Part shown: positions 18,812 to 26,918 of the stretch, one piece after another | Numbering within the stretch: the stretch's first letter is position 1 | How the letters are laid out: every line of letters starts with the position of its first letter | Translations under genes and position numbers: made by a program | The notes under the pieces: model-generated | What the model saw: only the letters and a program-made list of their open reading frames with translations | What the model was told of the DNA's origin: nothing | The model's database searches: none | NCBI GenBank assembly: GCA_034044135.1 | Contig: CP139021.1 | Span: 1,565,635 to 1,629,634 of the forward strand | From: Flammeovirgaceae bacterium SG7u.111 | GTDB lineage: Bacteria; Bacteroidota; Bacteroidia; Cytophagales; Flammeovirgaceae | Direction of reading: 5' to 3' | DNA: 64,000 nucleotides

Positions 18812-20326
18812 ATGAGAACTGAAAAGATCAACCGCAGAAAATTCTTAGGCTCGGCAGCAGTAACTGCTGCCACATTTACCATCGTCCCAAGCCATGTGCT
18901 GGCTGGTTCGGGAAAAGTTGCTCCATCTGATAAGGTGATCGTTGCCCAGATTGGCTGTGGCACAGAAGGCTTGCGAGAAATGCCCGACATTCTTCTAAAT
19001 GAGCGAACACAACTGGTGGCAGTTTGTGATGTAAACAAATATTCCAACGGTTACCTCGATTGGTCGGCAGATGGCTTGCTAAATGATATTCGGGCAACAT
19101 TGGGCGATCCTCAATGGGGCTCTCATCTCAAAGGTATTCCTGGAGGGCTGGATGTGGGGAAAGATTTTGTCGAGAAATACTATGCGAAAAACAAGCCTTC
19201 GGGCAAGTACAAGGGCTGCAATGCGTATGAAGATTTCCGAGAGCTGCTTGCCAAGGAAAAAGATATTGATGCGGTAAAGATCATGACTCCCGACCATTTG
19301 CATGCTACCATAGCACTAGCGGCAATGAAGGAAAAGCTGCATGTGATCACGCACAAGCCAATAGCCAACCGAATGACAGAGGCAAGGCTAGTGATGGACA
19401 AGGTAAGGGAAACAGGGCTAAAAACTCACTTATTGGCTTGGAACGAACGCCCCGAATACGAGCTGATGCTCAAGTGGGTGAAAGATGGCGTAATTGGAAA
19501 CCTCAAAGAAGTGCATAACTGGTCGTTCAGGCCTGTGTGGCCAAAGTGGACGACTGTTCCGACGGATACACCGCCCATTCCAGATGGCTTTAACTGGAAC
19601 CTTTGGCTAGGTCCTTCGCAAGATAGGCCTTACCATCCAAACCTTACCCACAATGTGTTTAGGGGCTGGTACGAGTTTGGGGGAGGCAGCATGGCCGATA
19701 TGGGGCATTATAGCCTTTTTCCATTCTTTCAGATTTTTGGTATCAAAACGCCGCCTATCAGCGCGAAGGCTTATGGAAATACGACCAGTACCTCCACCAA
19801 TAATGTTTGCCATAGGGTCAACAATGTAGATGCGTATCCGGCGGCATGTATGTTCAGGCTTCAGTTTCCCAAGCAAGAGACGCTGCCTGCTTTTGACCTT
19901 TACTGGTACGATGGTGGCATGAAACCTTTTGAGCCTGAGGAGTTGCTGGAAGACGGCCGGGAAATAGCTCCCGAAGGTATTATGCTAGTAGGCGACAAAG
20001 GCAAGATTTTGGGCGGCTTCAGGGGAGAAAATCCAGAGATTATCCCTTTGAAGAAAAAGGAGGCGTACCAAGAGCAACGAGAGCTAGGGGAGGTAGTGAG
20101 GGAAAGACGTTCGGATACGTGGTCGAGGGCAATATTGGAGGGAAAGGAATCGCCGGGAAGCTTTTTGGAAGCGGAGTGCATCACGGAGACCATCAACCTA
20201 GCAACGGTGGCTTTACGCACGGGCAAGAAAGTAGATTACGATTCGAAAAATCTCAAAATAACCAATGTAGAAGAAGCCAATAAATTCTTGACACGGGAAT
20301 ACAGACCGGGTTGGGAGTTGAAATAA
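18812..20326 (+). CDS. Tat-exported Gfo/Idh/MocA-family oxidoreductase
   Basis: This is a 504-residue enzyme with a Tat signal (NRRKFLGSAAVTAATF, cleavage near VLAGSG). The nucleotide-binding Rossmann domain starts at DKVIVAQIGCGTEG, followed by the family lysine in THKPIANRM and a C-terminal alpha/beta substrate domain (GGSMADMGHYSLF). Periplasmic members of this family oxidise or reduce sugars with a tightly bound NAD(P). It lies with a second Tat-exported sugar enzyme (20412-21455, opposite strand) and the GMC pair. I infer a role in sugar ketone formation or removal; the substrate is unknown. Confidence 0.88.
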   Translation: MRTEKINRRKFLGSAAVTAATFTIVPSHVLAGSGKVAPSDKVIVAQIGCGTEGLREMPDILLNERTQLVAVCDVNKYSNGYLDWSADGLLNDIRATLGDPQWGSHLKGIPGGLDVGKDFVEKYYAKNKPSGKYKGCNAYEDFRELLAKEKDIDAVKIMTPDHLHATIALAAMKEKLHVITHKPIANRMTEARLVMDKVRETGLKTHLLAWNERPEYELMLKWVKDGVIGNLKEVHNWSFRPVWPKWTTVPTDTPPIPDGFNWNLWLGPSQDRPYHPNLTHNVFRGWYEFGGGSMADMGHYSLFPFFQIFGIKTPPISAKAYGNTTSTSTNNVCHRVNNVDAYPAACMFRLQFPKQETLPAFDLYWYDGGMKPFEPEELLEDGREIAPEGIMLVGDKGKILGGFRGENPEIIPLKKKEAYQEQRELGEVVRERRSDTWSRAILEGKESPGSFLEAECITETINLATVALRTGKKVDYDSKNLKITNVEEANKFLTREYRPGWELK

Positions 20327-20351
20327 GCTACTTAAACATGAGGATTTAATG

Positions 20352-20379
20352 AAACAGGCTTCTGTTAGGAAGCCTGTTT
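20352..20379. terminator. Terminator between convergent sugar genes
   Basis: Eleven-base arms (AAACAGGCTTC 20352-20362, GAAGCCTGTTT 20369-20379) are followed by TTTT on the plus strand. It serves the oxidoreductase gene and lies between two convergent genes. Confidence 0.85.
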
Positions 20380-20411
20380 TTTTGTGAACTATGATCAATC
20401 GTTTTTTCCTT

Positions 20412-21455
20412 CTAAGCCAAGCTTTCTCTACAAAACTCTAAGCATTTCCCTACCTCTTTCACCGCATCGGATCCTTCGGGAATTTGGTATTCTAGCTCGA
20501 TAGTGCCGGGGAACTTATATTTCTGCTCGCTCATAACTTTCAGCAATTGAGGAATAGGCGTATCTCCTGTTCCCCAAACCAAGTTCTTTTTCCCATTAGC
20601 CTTGTTTTGCCTGTCTTTCATGTGCATGCTGTAGATATTGGAATGGTTCTTTTTTATGAATTCGATAGGGTCATACCCGGCTGCCACATAATGTCCCGAA
20701 TCGAGGTTAATGGCGTTGTATTTCGATTGGGAAAGTGCTGTGTTCCAAAAAGTAGGGTTTTGCTGTTCATGGCCGTGGTAGGCAACTCTTATTTTATGCT
20801 TTTTAGCCATAGTCCCCAATTTCAGCGTATGGGCATCATCGCTGGGATGTTCGAGCGTAACATGGCTTGCGCCCAAAGCCTTTGCAGCTCTCATTCCGAA
20901 ATCTATTTCGGCATCTGTATTATTTTTACCAAAAGCACGTGGTTTGAACCCATAGATACTCACCCCGGCATCTTTGTACATTTTTTTGAACTGCTCAAAT
21001 TTATCCATAGAAGCCGTTGCACGCCACTTAGCTGCTGCTTTGTTGTGAGCACTTATTTGTTTTTTCATTTCGGCAAACTCTTTTTTTTCATCTTCGGTTA
21101 AACCTCCTGCGCTCTTCTGCTTGCCTCTCAATCTATAATAGGTTTCTCTATCTATCGTGCTTTGGGGCATTCCAGCGAAGCTTTCGGCAGGTTCACCCAT
21201 TAATTCTACTGCGCTGATACCGCTATCTGTAATGTATTTCAGGGTAGCCTCCGCACTTTGGTCAGGCATGCTTCTGAACGAGTACGTGATCACACCAATT
21301 TGAACTCCTTTGATGACAGAGTTGGGCTTGTTGTAGTTTTTGATGATGGCGGGTGCGCCCAAAATAGGCTTTGGGAAAAGGAGGAGTCCTGCTGCAATAG
21401 CAGAAGAGGCTTCGATGAATTTTCTTCGAGATACTGGAGTCTTTTTCGTTTTCAT
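20412..21455 (-). CDS. Tat-exported xylose-isomerase-like sugar isomerase/epimerase
   Basis: This is a 347-residue protein. It has a Tat signal (SRRKFIEASSAIAAGLLL) then an AP-endonuclease-2/xylose-isomerase-like TIM barrel (GVQIGVITYSFRSMPDQS, YHGHEQQNPTFWN, NLDSGHYVAAGYDP, MHMKDRQ, GTIELEYQIP). The E/D/H residues at barrel strand ends would bind a divalent metal. Members interconvert sugar epimers or ketose/aldose forms. It converges with the Gfo/Idh/MocA gene, and together they look like a periplasmic sugar-modifying pair. Confidence 0.88.
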   Translation of the reverse strand: MKTKKTPVSRRKFIEASSAIAAGLLLFPKPILGAPAIIKNYNKPNSVIKGVQIGVITYSFRSMPDQSAEATLKYITDSGISAVELMGEPAESFAGMPQSTIDRETYYRLRGKQKSAGGLTEDEKKEFAEMKKQISAHNKAAAKWRATASMDKFEQFKKMYKDAGVSIYGFKPRAFGKNNTDAEIDFGMRAAKALGASHVTLEHPSDDAHTLKLGTMAKKHKIRVAYHGHEQQNPTFWNTALSQSKYNAINLDSGHYVAAGYDPIEFIKKNHSNIYSMHMKDRQNKANGKKNLVWGTGDTPIPQLLKVMSEQKYKFPGTIELEYQIPEGSDAVKEVGKCLEFCRESLA

Positions 21456-21599
21456 ATTTAGTAATAGTTATTTGTGAATGTGTTTTCTGATTCTTATTGA
21501 ATGCAAAAATTTCAGTAATTTAGGAGTAGGAAGGGAATTTACCAATTTCTTTTTGGAAGTACCTGTTTTGTTTGGTGGTACAGTGGTTTGGTAAAGCAA

Positions 21600-21632
21600 A
21601 ACATCCCGATCGCTTCAAGCGATCGGGATGTT
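21600..21632 (-). terminator. Terminator of the arsenic operon
   Basis: Perfect 16-base arms AACATCCCGATCGCTT (21600-21615) and their complement (21617-21632) around a single C. On the minus strand they are followed by TTGCTTT, directly after the last gene of the ars cluster. T-runs on both sides would let it act in both directions. Confidence 0.8.
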
Positions 21633-21640
21633 GATTTTTT

Positions 21641-22150
21641 TTAATCTTCTTCCAAAAACTTAGGAGCTTTGCTCCTTCTTTCCATAATTAAAGTATCTCT
21701 CCATTTACCTTTGTGCTTGGCTATTTTTTCCCTTACGCCCACTTTTCGGAAACCTGCTTTTTCGTGGAGGCGTTGGCTGGCAAGGTTTTCTGGGAACATG
21801 CTTGCTTGCAGCGTCCAGATGCCCGCATCTTCAGCTGTTATGAAAATGGCATCAAATAGTTTATACCCTAAGCCCATGCCTCTGAATTTTTCTCCAATAT
21901 AAATACTGACCTCTGCCACACCTTGGTACACGCAGCGGCTAGAGACGGGGGAAAGGGCTATCCATCCGGCTATTTTATTTTCTACAATGGCTACCAAGCG
22001 GCACTCTTGCAGGTGCGATTTGTCCCAACTTTCCCAGCCTGGGCTGCCCGAGTCAAGCGTGGCATTTCCAGTAGCGATTCCTTCGAGGTAAATCTTTTCT
22101 ACCGCTTCCCAGTCTTCTTCTGTTAGAGGTTTGATGTTGATTGTTGCCAT
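21641..22150 (-). CDS. arsN: ArsN-like GNAT acetyltransferase (phosphinothricin acetyltransferase type)
   Basis: This is a 169-residue GNAT enzyme of the phosphinothricin-acetyltransferase type: IKPLTEEDWEAVEKIYLEGIATGNATLD, then VAEVSIYIGEKFRGMGLGYKLFD with the acetyl-CoA loop R-G-M-G-L-G, and LASQRLHEKAGFRKVG. ATG at 22150 is chosen because it starts the conserved domain; an upstream extension would overlap the previous gene. It follows the arsC-like gene by 16 bases. ArsN1 enzymes of this family acetylate the arsenic antibiotic arsinothricin, and the operon context suggests the same, but the activity itself is inference. Confidence 0.7.
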   Translation of the reverse strand: MATINIKPLTEEDWEAVEKIYLEGIATGNATLDSGSPGWESWDKSHLQECRLVAIVENKIAGWIALSPVSSRCVYQGVAEVSIYIGEKFRGMGLGYKLFDAIFITAEDAGIWTLQASMFPENLASQRLHEKAGFRKVGVREKIAKHKGKWRDTLIMERRSKAPKFLEED

Positions 22151-22166
22151 TGAATAATCTTTTAAA

Positions 22167-22793
22167 TTAGACTCGTTTTTTAACTTCTCCAAACGCATAC
22201 AACAACTCGCTGGCAATTTGGTCGGAACGCTCGCTATACTTTCTTGTTTCCAGTTTTGTGCCGTCAAAAAGCTTGGGGTCTTCGTAGGTCAGCTTGATGC
22301 GCTTTTCCGCTCCAGGGATAAATGGGCAATTTTCGTCGGCATGGTTACAGGTCATGAGTGCGGCGAAATTTTCCTTTGGGTTTGCCTCGTCATCATAGAC
22401 TTTAGAGAAGGTAGTGAAGGTGTTTTCGGGCTCGCCAAAATCTACTTCATACACAGGGTTTTCGCCTTCTTCCACTACCATGATAGAAAAACCTGCTCGA
22501 CGCAAAGCCTCCACAGCGTTGACGTTGAAAGCAGTAGCTTCTGTTCCGCCAGAGTAGGTCGTTACCTTGGGTATTTGGTAATACGCCGCTGCAGTTTGTG
22601 CCCAAACCTGTGAAAGGTGGCTTCGACGGGAATTGTGCGTGCAGATGAAATTCAAGCGAACTTCTTCTCCGTTTTTCACTTTTCCAACCACATATTCCAT
22701 GAGTTCTTCGAGGGTGGCTTTGCGCTCGTCGGTCAATTGAGCTTGGAGGGCAATCGCTTTGTTTACCGTTTCTTCAAGTAAGGCAAAAATCAT
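22167..22793 (-). CDS. arsC: ArsC-like low-molecular-weight phosphatase family protein
   Basis: This is a 208-residue protein with a C-x5-R active-site loop (FICTHNSRRSHLSQ) close to that of the low-molecular-weight phosphatase/arsenate-reductase fold. Later segments TYSGGTEATAFNVNAVEALRRAGF and TCNHADENCPFIPGAEKR resemble the arsenate-reductase layout. The loop reads CTHNSRRS, not the textbook CTGNSCRS, so the redox cysteine of the loop is replaced by Arg. It is placed between arsM and arsN, which supports arsenate reduction, though the lost loop Cys leaves the mechanism open. Confidence 0.72.
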   Translation of the reverse strand: MIFALLEETVNKAIALQAQLTDERKATLEELMEYVVGKVKNGEEVRLNFICTHNSRRSHLSQVWAQTAAAYYQIPKVTTYSGGTEATAFNVNAVEALRRAGFSIMVVEEGENPVYEVDFGEPENTFTTFSKVYDDEANPKENFAALMTCNHADENCPFIPGAEKRIKLTYEDPKLFDGTKLETRKYSERSDQIASELLYAFGEVKKRV

Positions 22794-22880
22794 GATTTTG
22801 GGTTTAGTTGAGGTGTCATCAAAAACTACCCTTTCTCAAAAGTAAAGTTTGAGAAAGGGCTACAAAGGAAACGATAAGTC

Positions 22881-23747
22881 TTAAGAACAACAAGTAGGTC
22901 CGCAGCAAGCTTCCTCAGTTGATTCGTTTTTTTGCTCAGTGCTTTGTTCTGTGTTGCCTCCGGGTTTTTGGGCGTATACCGTGATACTAAAAATCCCCGC
23001 ATCTTCTTTCATAAATTCTTCTACTTCTTTTTCCGAGAGGTATTTTTCCAAGGTTTCTTTGGGTAAGTTGATCTTACGTTCTTTCTGGATTTGTACCGCT
23101 TCGAAGCCCGTGCTGTTGATGATACCCATGTATTCTTCTATGGGCAAGGCACCCGATACGCAGCCCGCATACATCGATGCCTCTTTGCGCAAGCCCGCTG
23201 GTAATTCTGCTTTGGTCACAATATCGGAGATGCTGAAATGCCCGCCGGGCTTCAAAATACGGAAGGTTTCGGCTACGGCTTTTACCTTGTCGGGTACGAG
23301 ATTTAGCACGCAGTTGCTCACTACCACATCCGCTTCGCCTTCGGCAATGGGCAAGTTTTCTATTTCCCCCAACCTGAACTCAACGTTGTTGAAATTAAGC
23401 TTTGCAGCGTTTATCCTCGCTTTGTCAATCATTTCGGGGGTCATATCCACACCAATTACTTTTCCCTTTTCTCCCACTACCTGTCTTGCCACAAAGCAAT
23501 CGTTTCCTGCGCCCGAACCTAGGTCAACCACGGTGTCGCCTTCTTTTATCTGGGCAAATTCGGTGGGCAAACCGCAACCCAAGCCGAGGTCGGCATCGGC
23601 ATTGTAACCTTCTAGGTTGGAATAGTCCTCGTTGAAGTTGGCATATTCTCCTGTTGGACTTCCGCAGCAGCTTTTTGGTTGTTCTTTTACTGCAAGTTTG
23701 GCGTATTTTTCTCTAACTACTTTTTTGATTTCATTGGGTGTCTCCAT
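22881..23747 (-). CDS. arsM: Arsenite S-adenosylmethionine methyltransferase
   Basis: This is a 288-residue class I methyltransferase. SAM-binding motifs VVDLGSGAGNDCFVA and VIGVDMTPEMIDKA are clear. Arsenic-binding cysteines fit the ArsM family: a Cys pair near the start (KSCCGSP), one in GLGCGLP, SNCVLNLV and MYAGCVSGALP. The C-terminal tail ends in CCGPTCCS, a further cysteine cluster that could bind metalloids. It methylates As(III), giving volatile or exportable forms. It is second in the cluster, after arsR, and has a candidate ArsR site just upstream. Confidence 0.93.
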   Translation of the reverse strand: METPNEIKKVVREKYAKLAVKEQPKSCCGSPTGEYANFNEDYSNLEGYNADADLGLGCGLPTEFAQIKEGDTVVDLGSGAGNDCFVARQVVGEKGKVIGVDMTPEMIDKARINAAKLNFNNVEFRLGEIENLPIAEGEADVVVSNCVLNLVPDKVKAVAETFRILKPGGHFSISDIVTKAELPAGLRKEASMYAGCVSGALPIEEYMGIINSTGFEAVQIQKERKINLPKETLEKYLSEKEVEEFMKEDAGIFSITVYAQKPGGNTEQSTEQKNESTEEACCGPTCCS

Positions 23748-23760
23748 TGTCTTATTTGTT

Positions 23761-23781
23761 TATTGTAATATAACGATGAAT
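23761..23781 (-). promoter_or_regulatory. Candidate ArsR operator before arsM
   Basis: TATTGTAATATAACGATGAAT matches the site before arsR (24369-24389) at 18 of 21 positions. It sits just upstream of the arsM start codon. AT-rich sites of this kind are usual for ArsR-family repressors. Confidence 0.6.
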
Positions 23782-23864
23782 AAAAATACTGTAAACTAAC
23801 TAGACGAGTGTTTTTAATTATACTCTTCTCTTGAATTTTTAGATATTTCTGATGGTTGCGGGTT
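23780..23864 (+). repeat. Dispersed intergenic repeat, copy 2
   Basis: Diverged copy of 18198-18288: shared CTGTAAAC, CGAGTGTTTTT, GATGGTTGCGGGTT in the same order and spacing. Confidence 0.55.
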
Positions 23865-24016
23865 TAAAAAAAATCTTTGGTTTTTTAATCACATAAATAT
23901 CTGATTAAAAGTATGTTTAAAAATTAAAATATAGTGCCCTCTCATTTCCTTGCCTTTTAGTTTGTTCATTCGTTTTATTGCTGAGGAAATAGAAGGACTA
24001 ACCCCTACCTTCTATA

Positions 24017-24343
24017 TTATCCGCAGCATTCTTTCTGGAAAGAAGCGAGCATTCCGCCGAGCAGCTGCTTGGCTTCTTCCCAGTTTTCCTCGTTTACGCA
24101 GTAGCAAACTTTGGGGGGATCGATGTCCCCTTTGATGATGCCGATGCGCTTGAGTTCTTTGAGGTGCTGGGAAACGGTGGACTGGGAAAGGGGCAGTACA
24201 TCTACCAAGTCGCCACAGATGCATGACTTATTGGCAACGATGTAGTTTAAGATAGCTACACGAGCCGGATGGGCAAAAGCTTTGGCATATTCCGCAATCT
24301 TATTTTCCTTCTCCCCGAATACTTCTGTTTTGGTAATTCCCAT
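24017..24343 (-). CDS. arsR: ArsR-family arsenic-responsive repressor
   Basis: This is a 108-residue winged-helix regulator. Helix-turn-helix [20 protein letters not shown] follows a metal-binding segment SCICGDLV, where the C-x-C pair matches the ELCVCDL site of classical ArsR proteins. The C-terminus carries a CC pair. Start at 24343 ([10 protein letters not shown]) is chosen because the conserved domain begins here. It would repress the cluster until As(III) binds. The similar 21-bp sites before arsR and arsM are the likely operators. Confidence 0.92.
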   Translation of the reverse strand: MGITKTEVFGEKENKIAEYAKAFAHPARVAILNYIVANKSCICGDLVDVLPLSQSTVSQHLKELKRIGIIKGDIDPPKVCYCVNEENWEEAKQLLGGMLASFQKECCG

Positions 24344-24706
24344 GGTTAGTAATCTTTTGTAAATTATATATTGCAATATTACGATTAATATCAATTCAGT
24401 GCAAGTAAAGTGATAAATTATTTTTGGTAGAGGCTTGTGGTTATGTGGTCAATGTGTTGATATACAGGTGTTAAAAAAAGATGTGGAACGGTGAGAAAGT
24501 CAGGAAATGAGTAGGCAGAGGGGCAAGGTTAAGTCTGGAATGAGGGTAAAGAGGGAGTGGTGAGAGGTTTTCTTTTGGCTCGTTTTATAGCAAGTCCACT
24601 GCTCGAACCGATAGGTTCTTTCTTTCTGTTTGCTGAATGAACCTGTTTTTTTACCGCCTCTTCTATTTCCTTCCTATTTTCACCCTTTCAAAAAGAAGCG
24701 GAACAC
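24344..24706. other. Divergent gap between arsR and rsmE
   Basis: 363 bases holding the arsR control region at its left end and the upstream region of rsmE at its right end. No RNA gene or repeat was seen. Confidence 0.4.
24369..24389 (-). promoter_or_regulatory. Candidate ArsR operator before arsR
   Basis: TATTGCAATATTACGATTAAT, containing the palindrome ATATTGCAATAT when one more base is included, lies 26 bases upstream of the arsR start and matches the arsM site (18 of 21). Confidence 0.6.
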
Positions 24707-25423
24707 ATGAATATTATTTTATTTGAGCAAGAAGAGCTGGGGCAGTTTTTACCCCTACGAGATGAACGGGCGAGGCATATTATGAAGGTGCTTGGCTTTG
24801 GGGTAGGAGATAGTTTTGATATGGGCTTGGTGAACGGGGCTAGGGGAAAGGGCAGGTTGGTGGAAATTTCGGAAGAGGGGATGAAGATTGACTTTGCCTT
24901 GGGTGAAGAAATTCCTAAACTACATCCCATTACGCTGCTTATGGCGTATGTGCGACCAGTAAATGCACAGCGAATACTCCGAGATGTAACAACGCTAGGC
25001 GTGGAGCGGATCATGCTTTTCCAAGGAGAAAAATCGGAGAAATCGTATGCTTCGGCGAAAGCCTATTCGGCTGAAAATCTCAAAAATTATTTGAGAGAAG
25101 GGGCGGAACAAGCTTTTTGTACCCAAATTCCAGTTCTTAACCAGTACAAAAACTTGAGGGAATGTCTAGATGCTTTACCTGAGGGCACACCGCTTTTTGC
25201 CTTGGATAATTACGAGGCGAGTATCAGGTTGTCGAAGGTTGCGCCTAAAGAAAGCTCGGCTGCGTTGGCAATTGGTCCAGAACGGGGCTGGTCGGCTAAG
25301 GAGCGGGATTTGTTCAGGGAAAAGGGCTATGCGCTAGCCAGCTTAGGGGAGCGGGTGCTTCGAACGGAGACGGCTTGTGTCGCTGCTGTTTCGGTGTATT
25401 TGGGGAAGCTGAGAGTGGTTTAA
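24707..25423 (+). CDS. rsmE: 16S rRNA m3U1498 methyltransferase
   Basis: This is a 238-residue SPOUT-type methyltransferase. N-terminal PUA-like part: LRDERARHIMKVLGFGVGD. C-terminal knotted SAM-binding core: AIGPERGWSAKERDLF and LASLGERVLRTETA, both hallmark RsmE motifs. It methylates N3 of U1498 of 16S rRNA. Length is normal for the family. Single gene. Confidence 0.95.
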   Translation: MNIILFEQEELGQFLPLRDERARHIMKVLGFGVGDSFDMGLVNGARGKGRLVEISEEGMKIDFALGEEIPKLHPITLLMAYVRPVNAQRILRDVTTLGVERIMLFQGEKSEKSYASAKAYSAENLKNYLREGAEQAFCTQIPVLNQYKNLRECLDALPEGTPLFALDNYEASIRLSKVAPKESSAALAIGPERGWSAKERDLFREKGYALASLGERVLRTETACVAAVSVYLGKLRVV

Positions 25424-25496
25424 CTATTAAAATGAGGAGTGTTAGTTGGGTATGAGGTAAAGTTTCCGATCCATATTTTTATATCAGGTTCGTTTT

Positions 25497-26402
25497 CTAT
25501 TTCCCAAGAAACGCATTGATTTCAAAATTATCAAGCATTGAATTCAAGTTTTCGCAGTGAGTTGGTAAGAGCCCGAGTTCTTTGCCCATTTGACTTAGTA
25601 GGTTTTTCTTTGAAATCTCATTTTCCCTCAAATATTTGATAGAAATAGCTCCTTCCGATTTGGAAAGTTTTTGCCCCGAAGCGTCGAGCAGGAGGGAGTG
25701 GTGTAAAAATTGGGTGTGCAAGAAGTGCGATAGGTCGAGCTTTTTAGCCAAAAAATGCTGAGCAGAGGTTGATGAAACTAAGTCTTCACCCCTTACTATA
25801 AAGTTGATATTGTAATACAAGTCATCTGCCAAGGAGGCGATTTGGTAGGAGGGGAGCCCATCTTTTTTCTTCACCACAAAATCCTTCATTTGCTGCGTTA
25901 GAGGGAAGGTCGGTTGTGGACTTTTTAGATCAGGGACAGAATAGTTTTCTTCTTTTAGGGTGATAATTCGCCAAGCGTGGTTGGGCGTATTAAAGGGTTT
26001 GGCTAGCGATCGACAAGTTCCAGGGTATTGCCCGTTTGTGCTCGCTTTTTTAATTTGAGAACGAGAGCAGTCGCAGGAAAACAACATACTTTTGGATTTG
26101 AGCTGTTCCAAAAGTATGTTGTAGTTTTCCAAACGAAGATGTTGGGAGAAGTTTTGTTGGAAATCTGAAACATCAGATGGACCTTCATCTGGCTCAATCC
26201 CTAACCAGTCGAGGGTTTGGAAAATATCTTCAAGGTACTCGGGGCGTGTCCGAGCTGCATCTATATCATCAATTCTGAGTAGGATTTTTCCTCCCTTTTT
26301 TTTGGCTATTAGCCATGTTAAAAGGAAAGAAAATGCATTCCCTTGGTGTAAATAACCACTGGGAGTAGGGGCTATTCTCGTCCGTAAGATTTGGGCTTTC
26401 AA
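25497..26402 (-). CDS. gluQ: Glutamyl-Q tRNA(Asp) synthetase-like
   Basis: This is a 301-residue class I synthetase fragment-type enzyme. HIGH-like motif in APTPSGYLHQGNA, zinc-type C-x-C with a later Y-x3-C (CDCSRSQ, YPGTC), and KMSKS-like KLSKSEG. It lacks the anticodon-binding half of true GluRS, as GluQRS proteins do. It loads glutamate on queuosine at the wobble base of tRNA(Asp). The start is a TTG one base after the stop of the upstream lipoprotein gene, so translation is probably coupled. No ATG fits before the motif. Confidence 0.88.
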   Translation of the reverse strand: MKAQILRTRIAPTPSGYLHQGNAFSFLLTWLIAKKKGGKILLRIDDIDAARTRPEYLEDIFQTLDWLGIEPDEGPSDVSDFQQNFSQHLRLENYNILLEQLKSKSMLFSCDCSRSQIKKASTNGQYPGTCRSLAKPFNTPNHAWRIITLKEENYSVPDLKSPQPTFPLTQQMKDFVVKKKDGLPSYQIASLADDLYYNINFIVRGEDLVSSTSAQHFLAKKLDLSHFLHTQFLHHSLLLDASGQKLSKSEGAISIKYLRENEISKKNLLSQMGKELGLLPTHCENLNSMLDNFEINAFLGK

Positions 26403-26403
26403 C

Positions 26404-26874
26404 TTAATAAGCAGCTTTGTAGTTGATGGTGATTTTCATTTCAGTAAATGTTCCCTCTGTTACTTCAATGGGGTTTATTTCTCCTTTTCCGTTGGAAATA
26501 CTGGCAAAAAAGCCACCTTCTTCTTTGGTGAAAACCGAATAAGTGCCGACTGGTAGCCCTACTTTAAATGAGCCGTCTTCACTCGTTTTTACCACTTTTA
26601 CAGGCTTGGATGGGATGCTTGGGTAAAGGCTGTTTTGGAGGCTGGGCAAGTCCGTCATTTTTATCACTTCAAAAATATGGATTTCCCTTTTTATACCTTT
26701 TTCTGGATTAGCTGAAGAGGGCTTGTCGGGACCTGGCATCATGTTGCCTTGCACCCAAGAGACGGAGCCGATTATTCCTTGGTTTTGTTGGGTGTTCATA
26801 TCTTTGGTAGCTTTACACCCTACAGAAGCCAGTAGGAATATCGAAAAAAGTATTCTTTTTATAGAAGTGGTCAT
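26404..26874 (-). CDS. Lipoprotein with carboxypeptidase-regulatory-like fold
   Basis: This is a 156-residue lipoprotein (SIKRILFSIFLLASVGC). The mature part looks like one beta-sandwich: GIIGSVSWVQGN, then EDGSFKVGLPVGTYSVFT, which is the typical DGxFxxxLPxGxY pattern of carboxypeptidase-regulatory-like domains, and a final ITINYKAAY. It is upstream of gluQ and probably co-transcribed. Role unknown. Start 26874 is chosen over the longer frame because of the signal. Confidence 0.75.
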   Translation of the reverse strand: MTTSIKRILFSIFLLASVGCKATKDMNTQQNQGIIGSVSWVQGNMMPGPDKPSSANPEKGIKREIHIFEVIKMTDLPSLQNSLYPSIPSKPVKVVKTSEDGSFKVGLPVGTYSVFTKEEGGFFASISNGKGEINPIEVTEGTFTEMKITINYKAAY

Positions 26875-26918
26875 ATTAGATTCATTTTTGTTGAAAAAGT
26901 ATAGCACTACCCCAACAT

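Larger units (their letters stand above)
23748..24016. other. arsR-arsM intergenic region with operator and repeat copy
   Basis: 269 bases. It holds the candidate ArsR site (23761-23781) 14 bases upstream of the arsM start and the second copy of a dispersed repeat (23780-23864). Confidence 0.5.
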
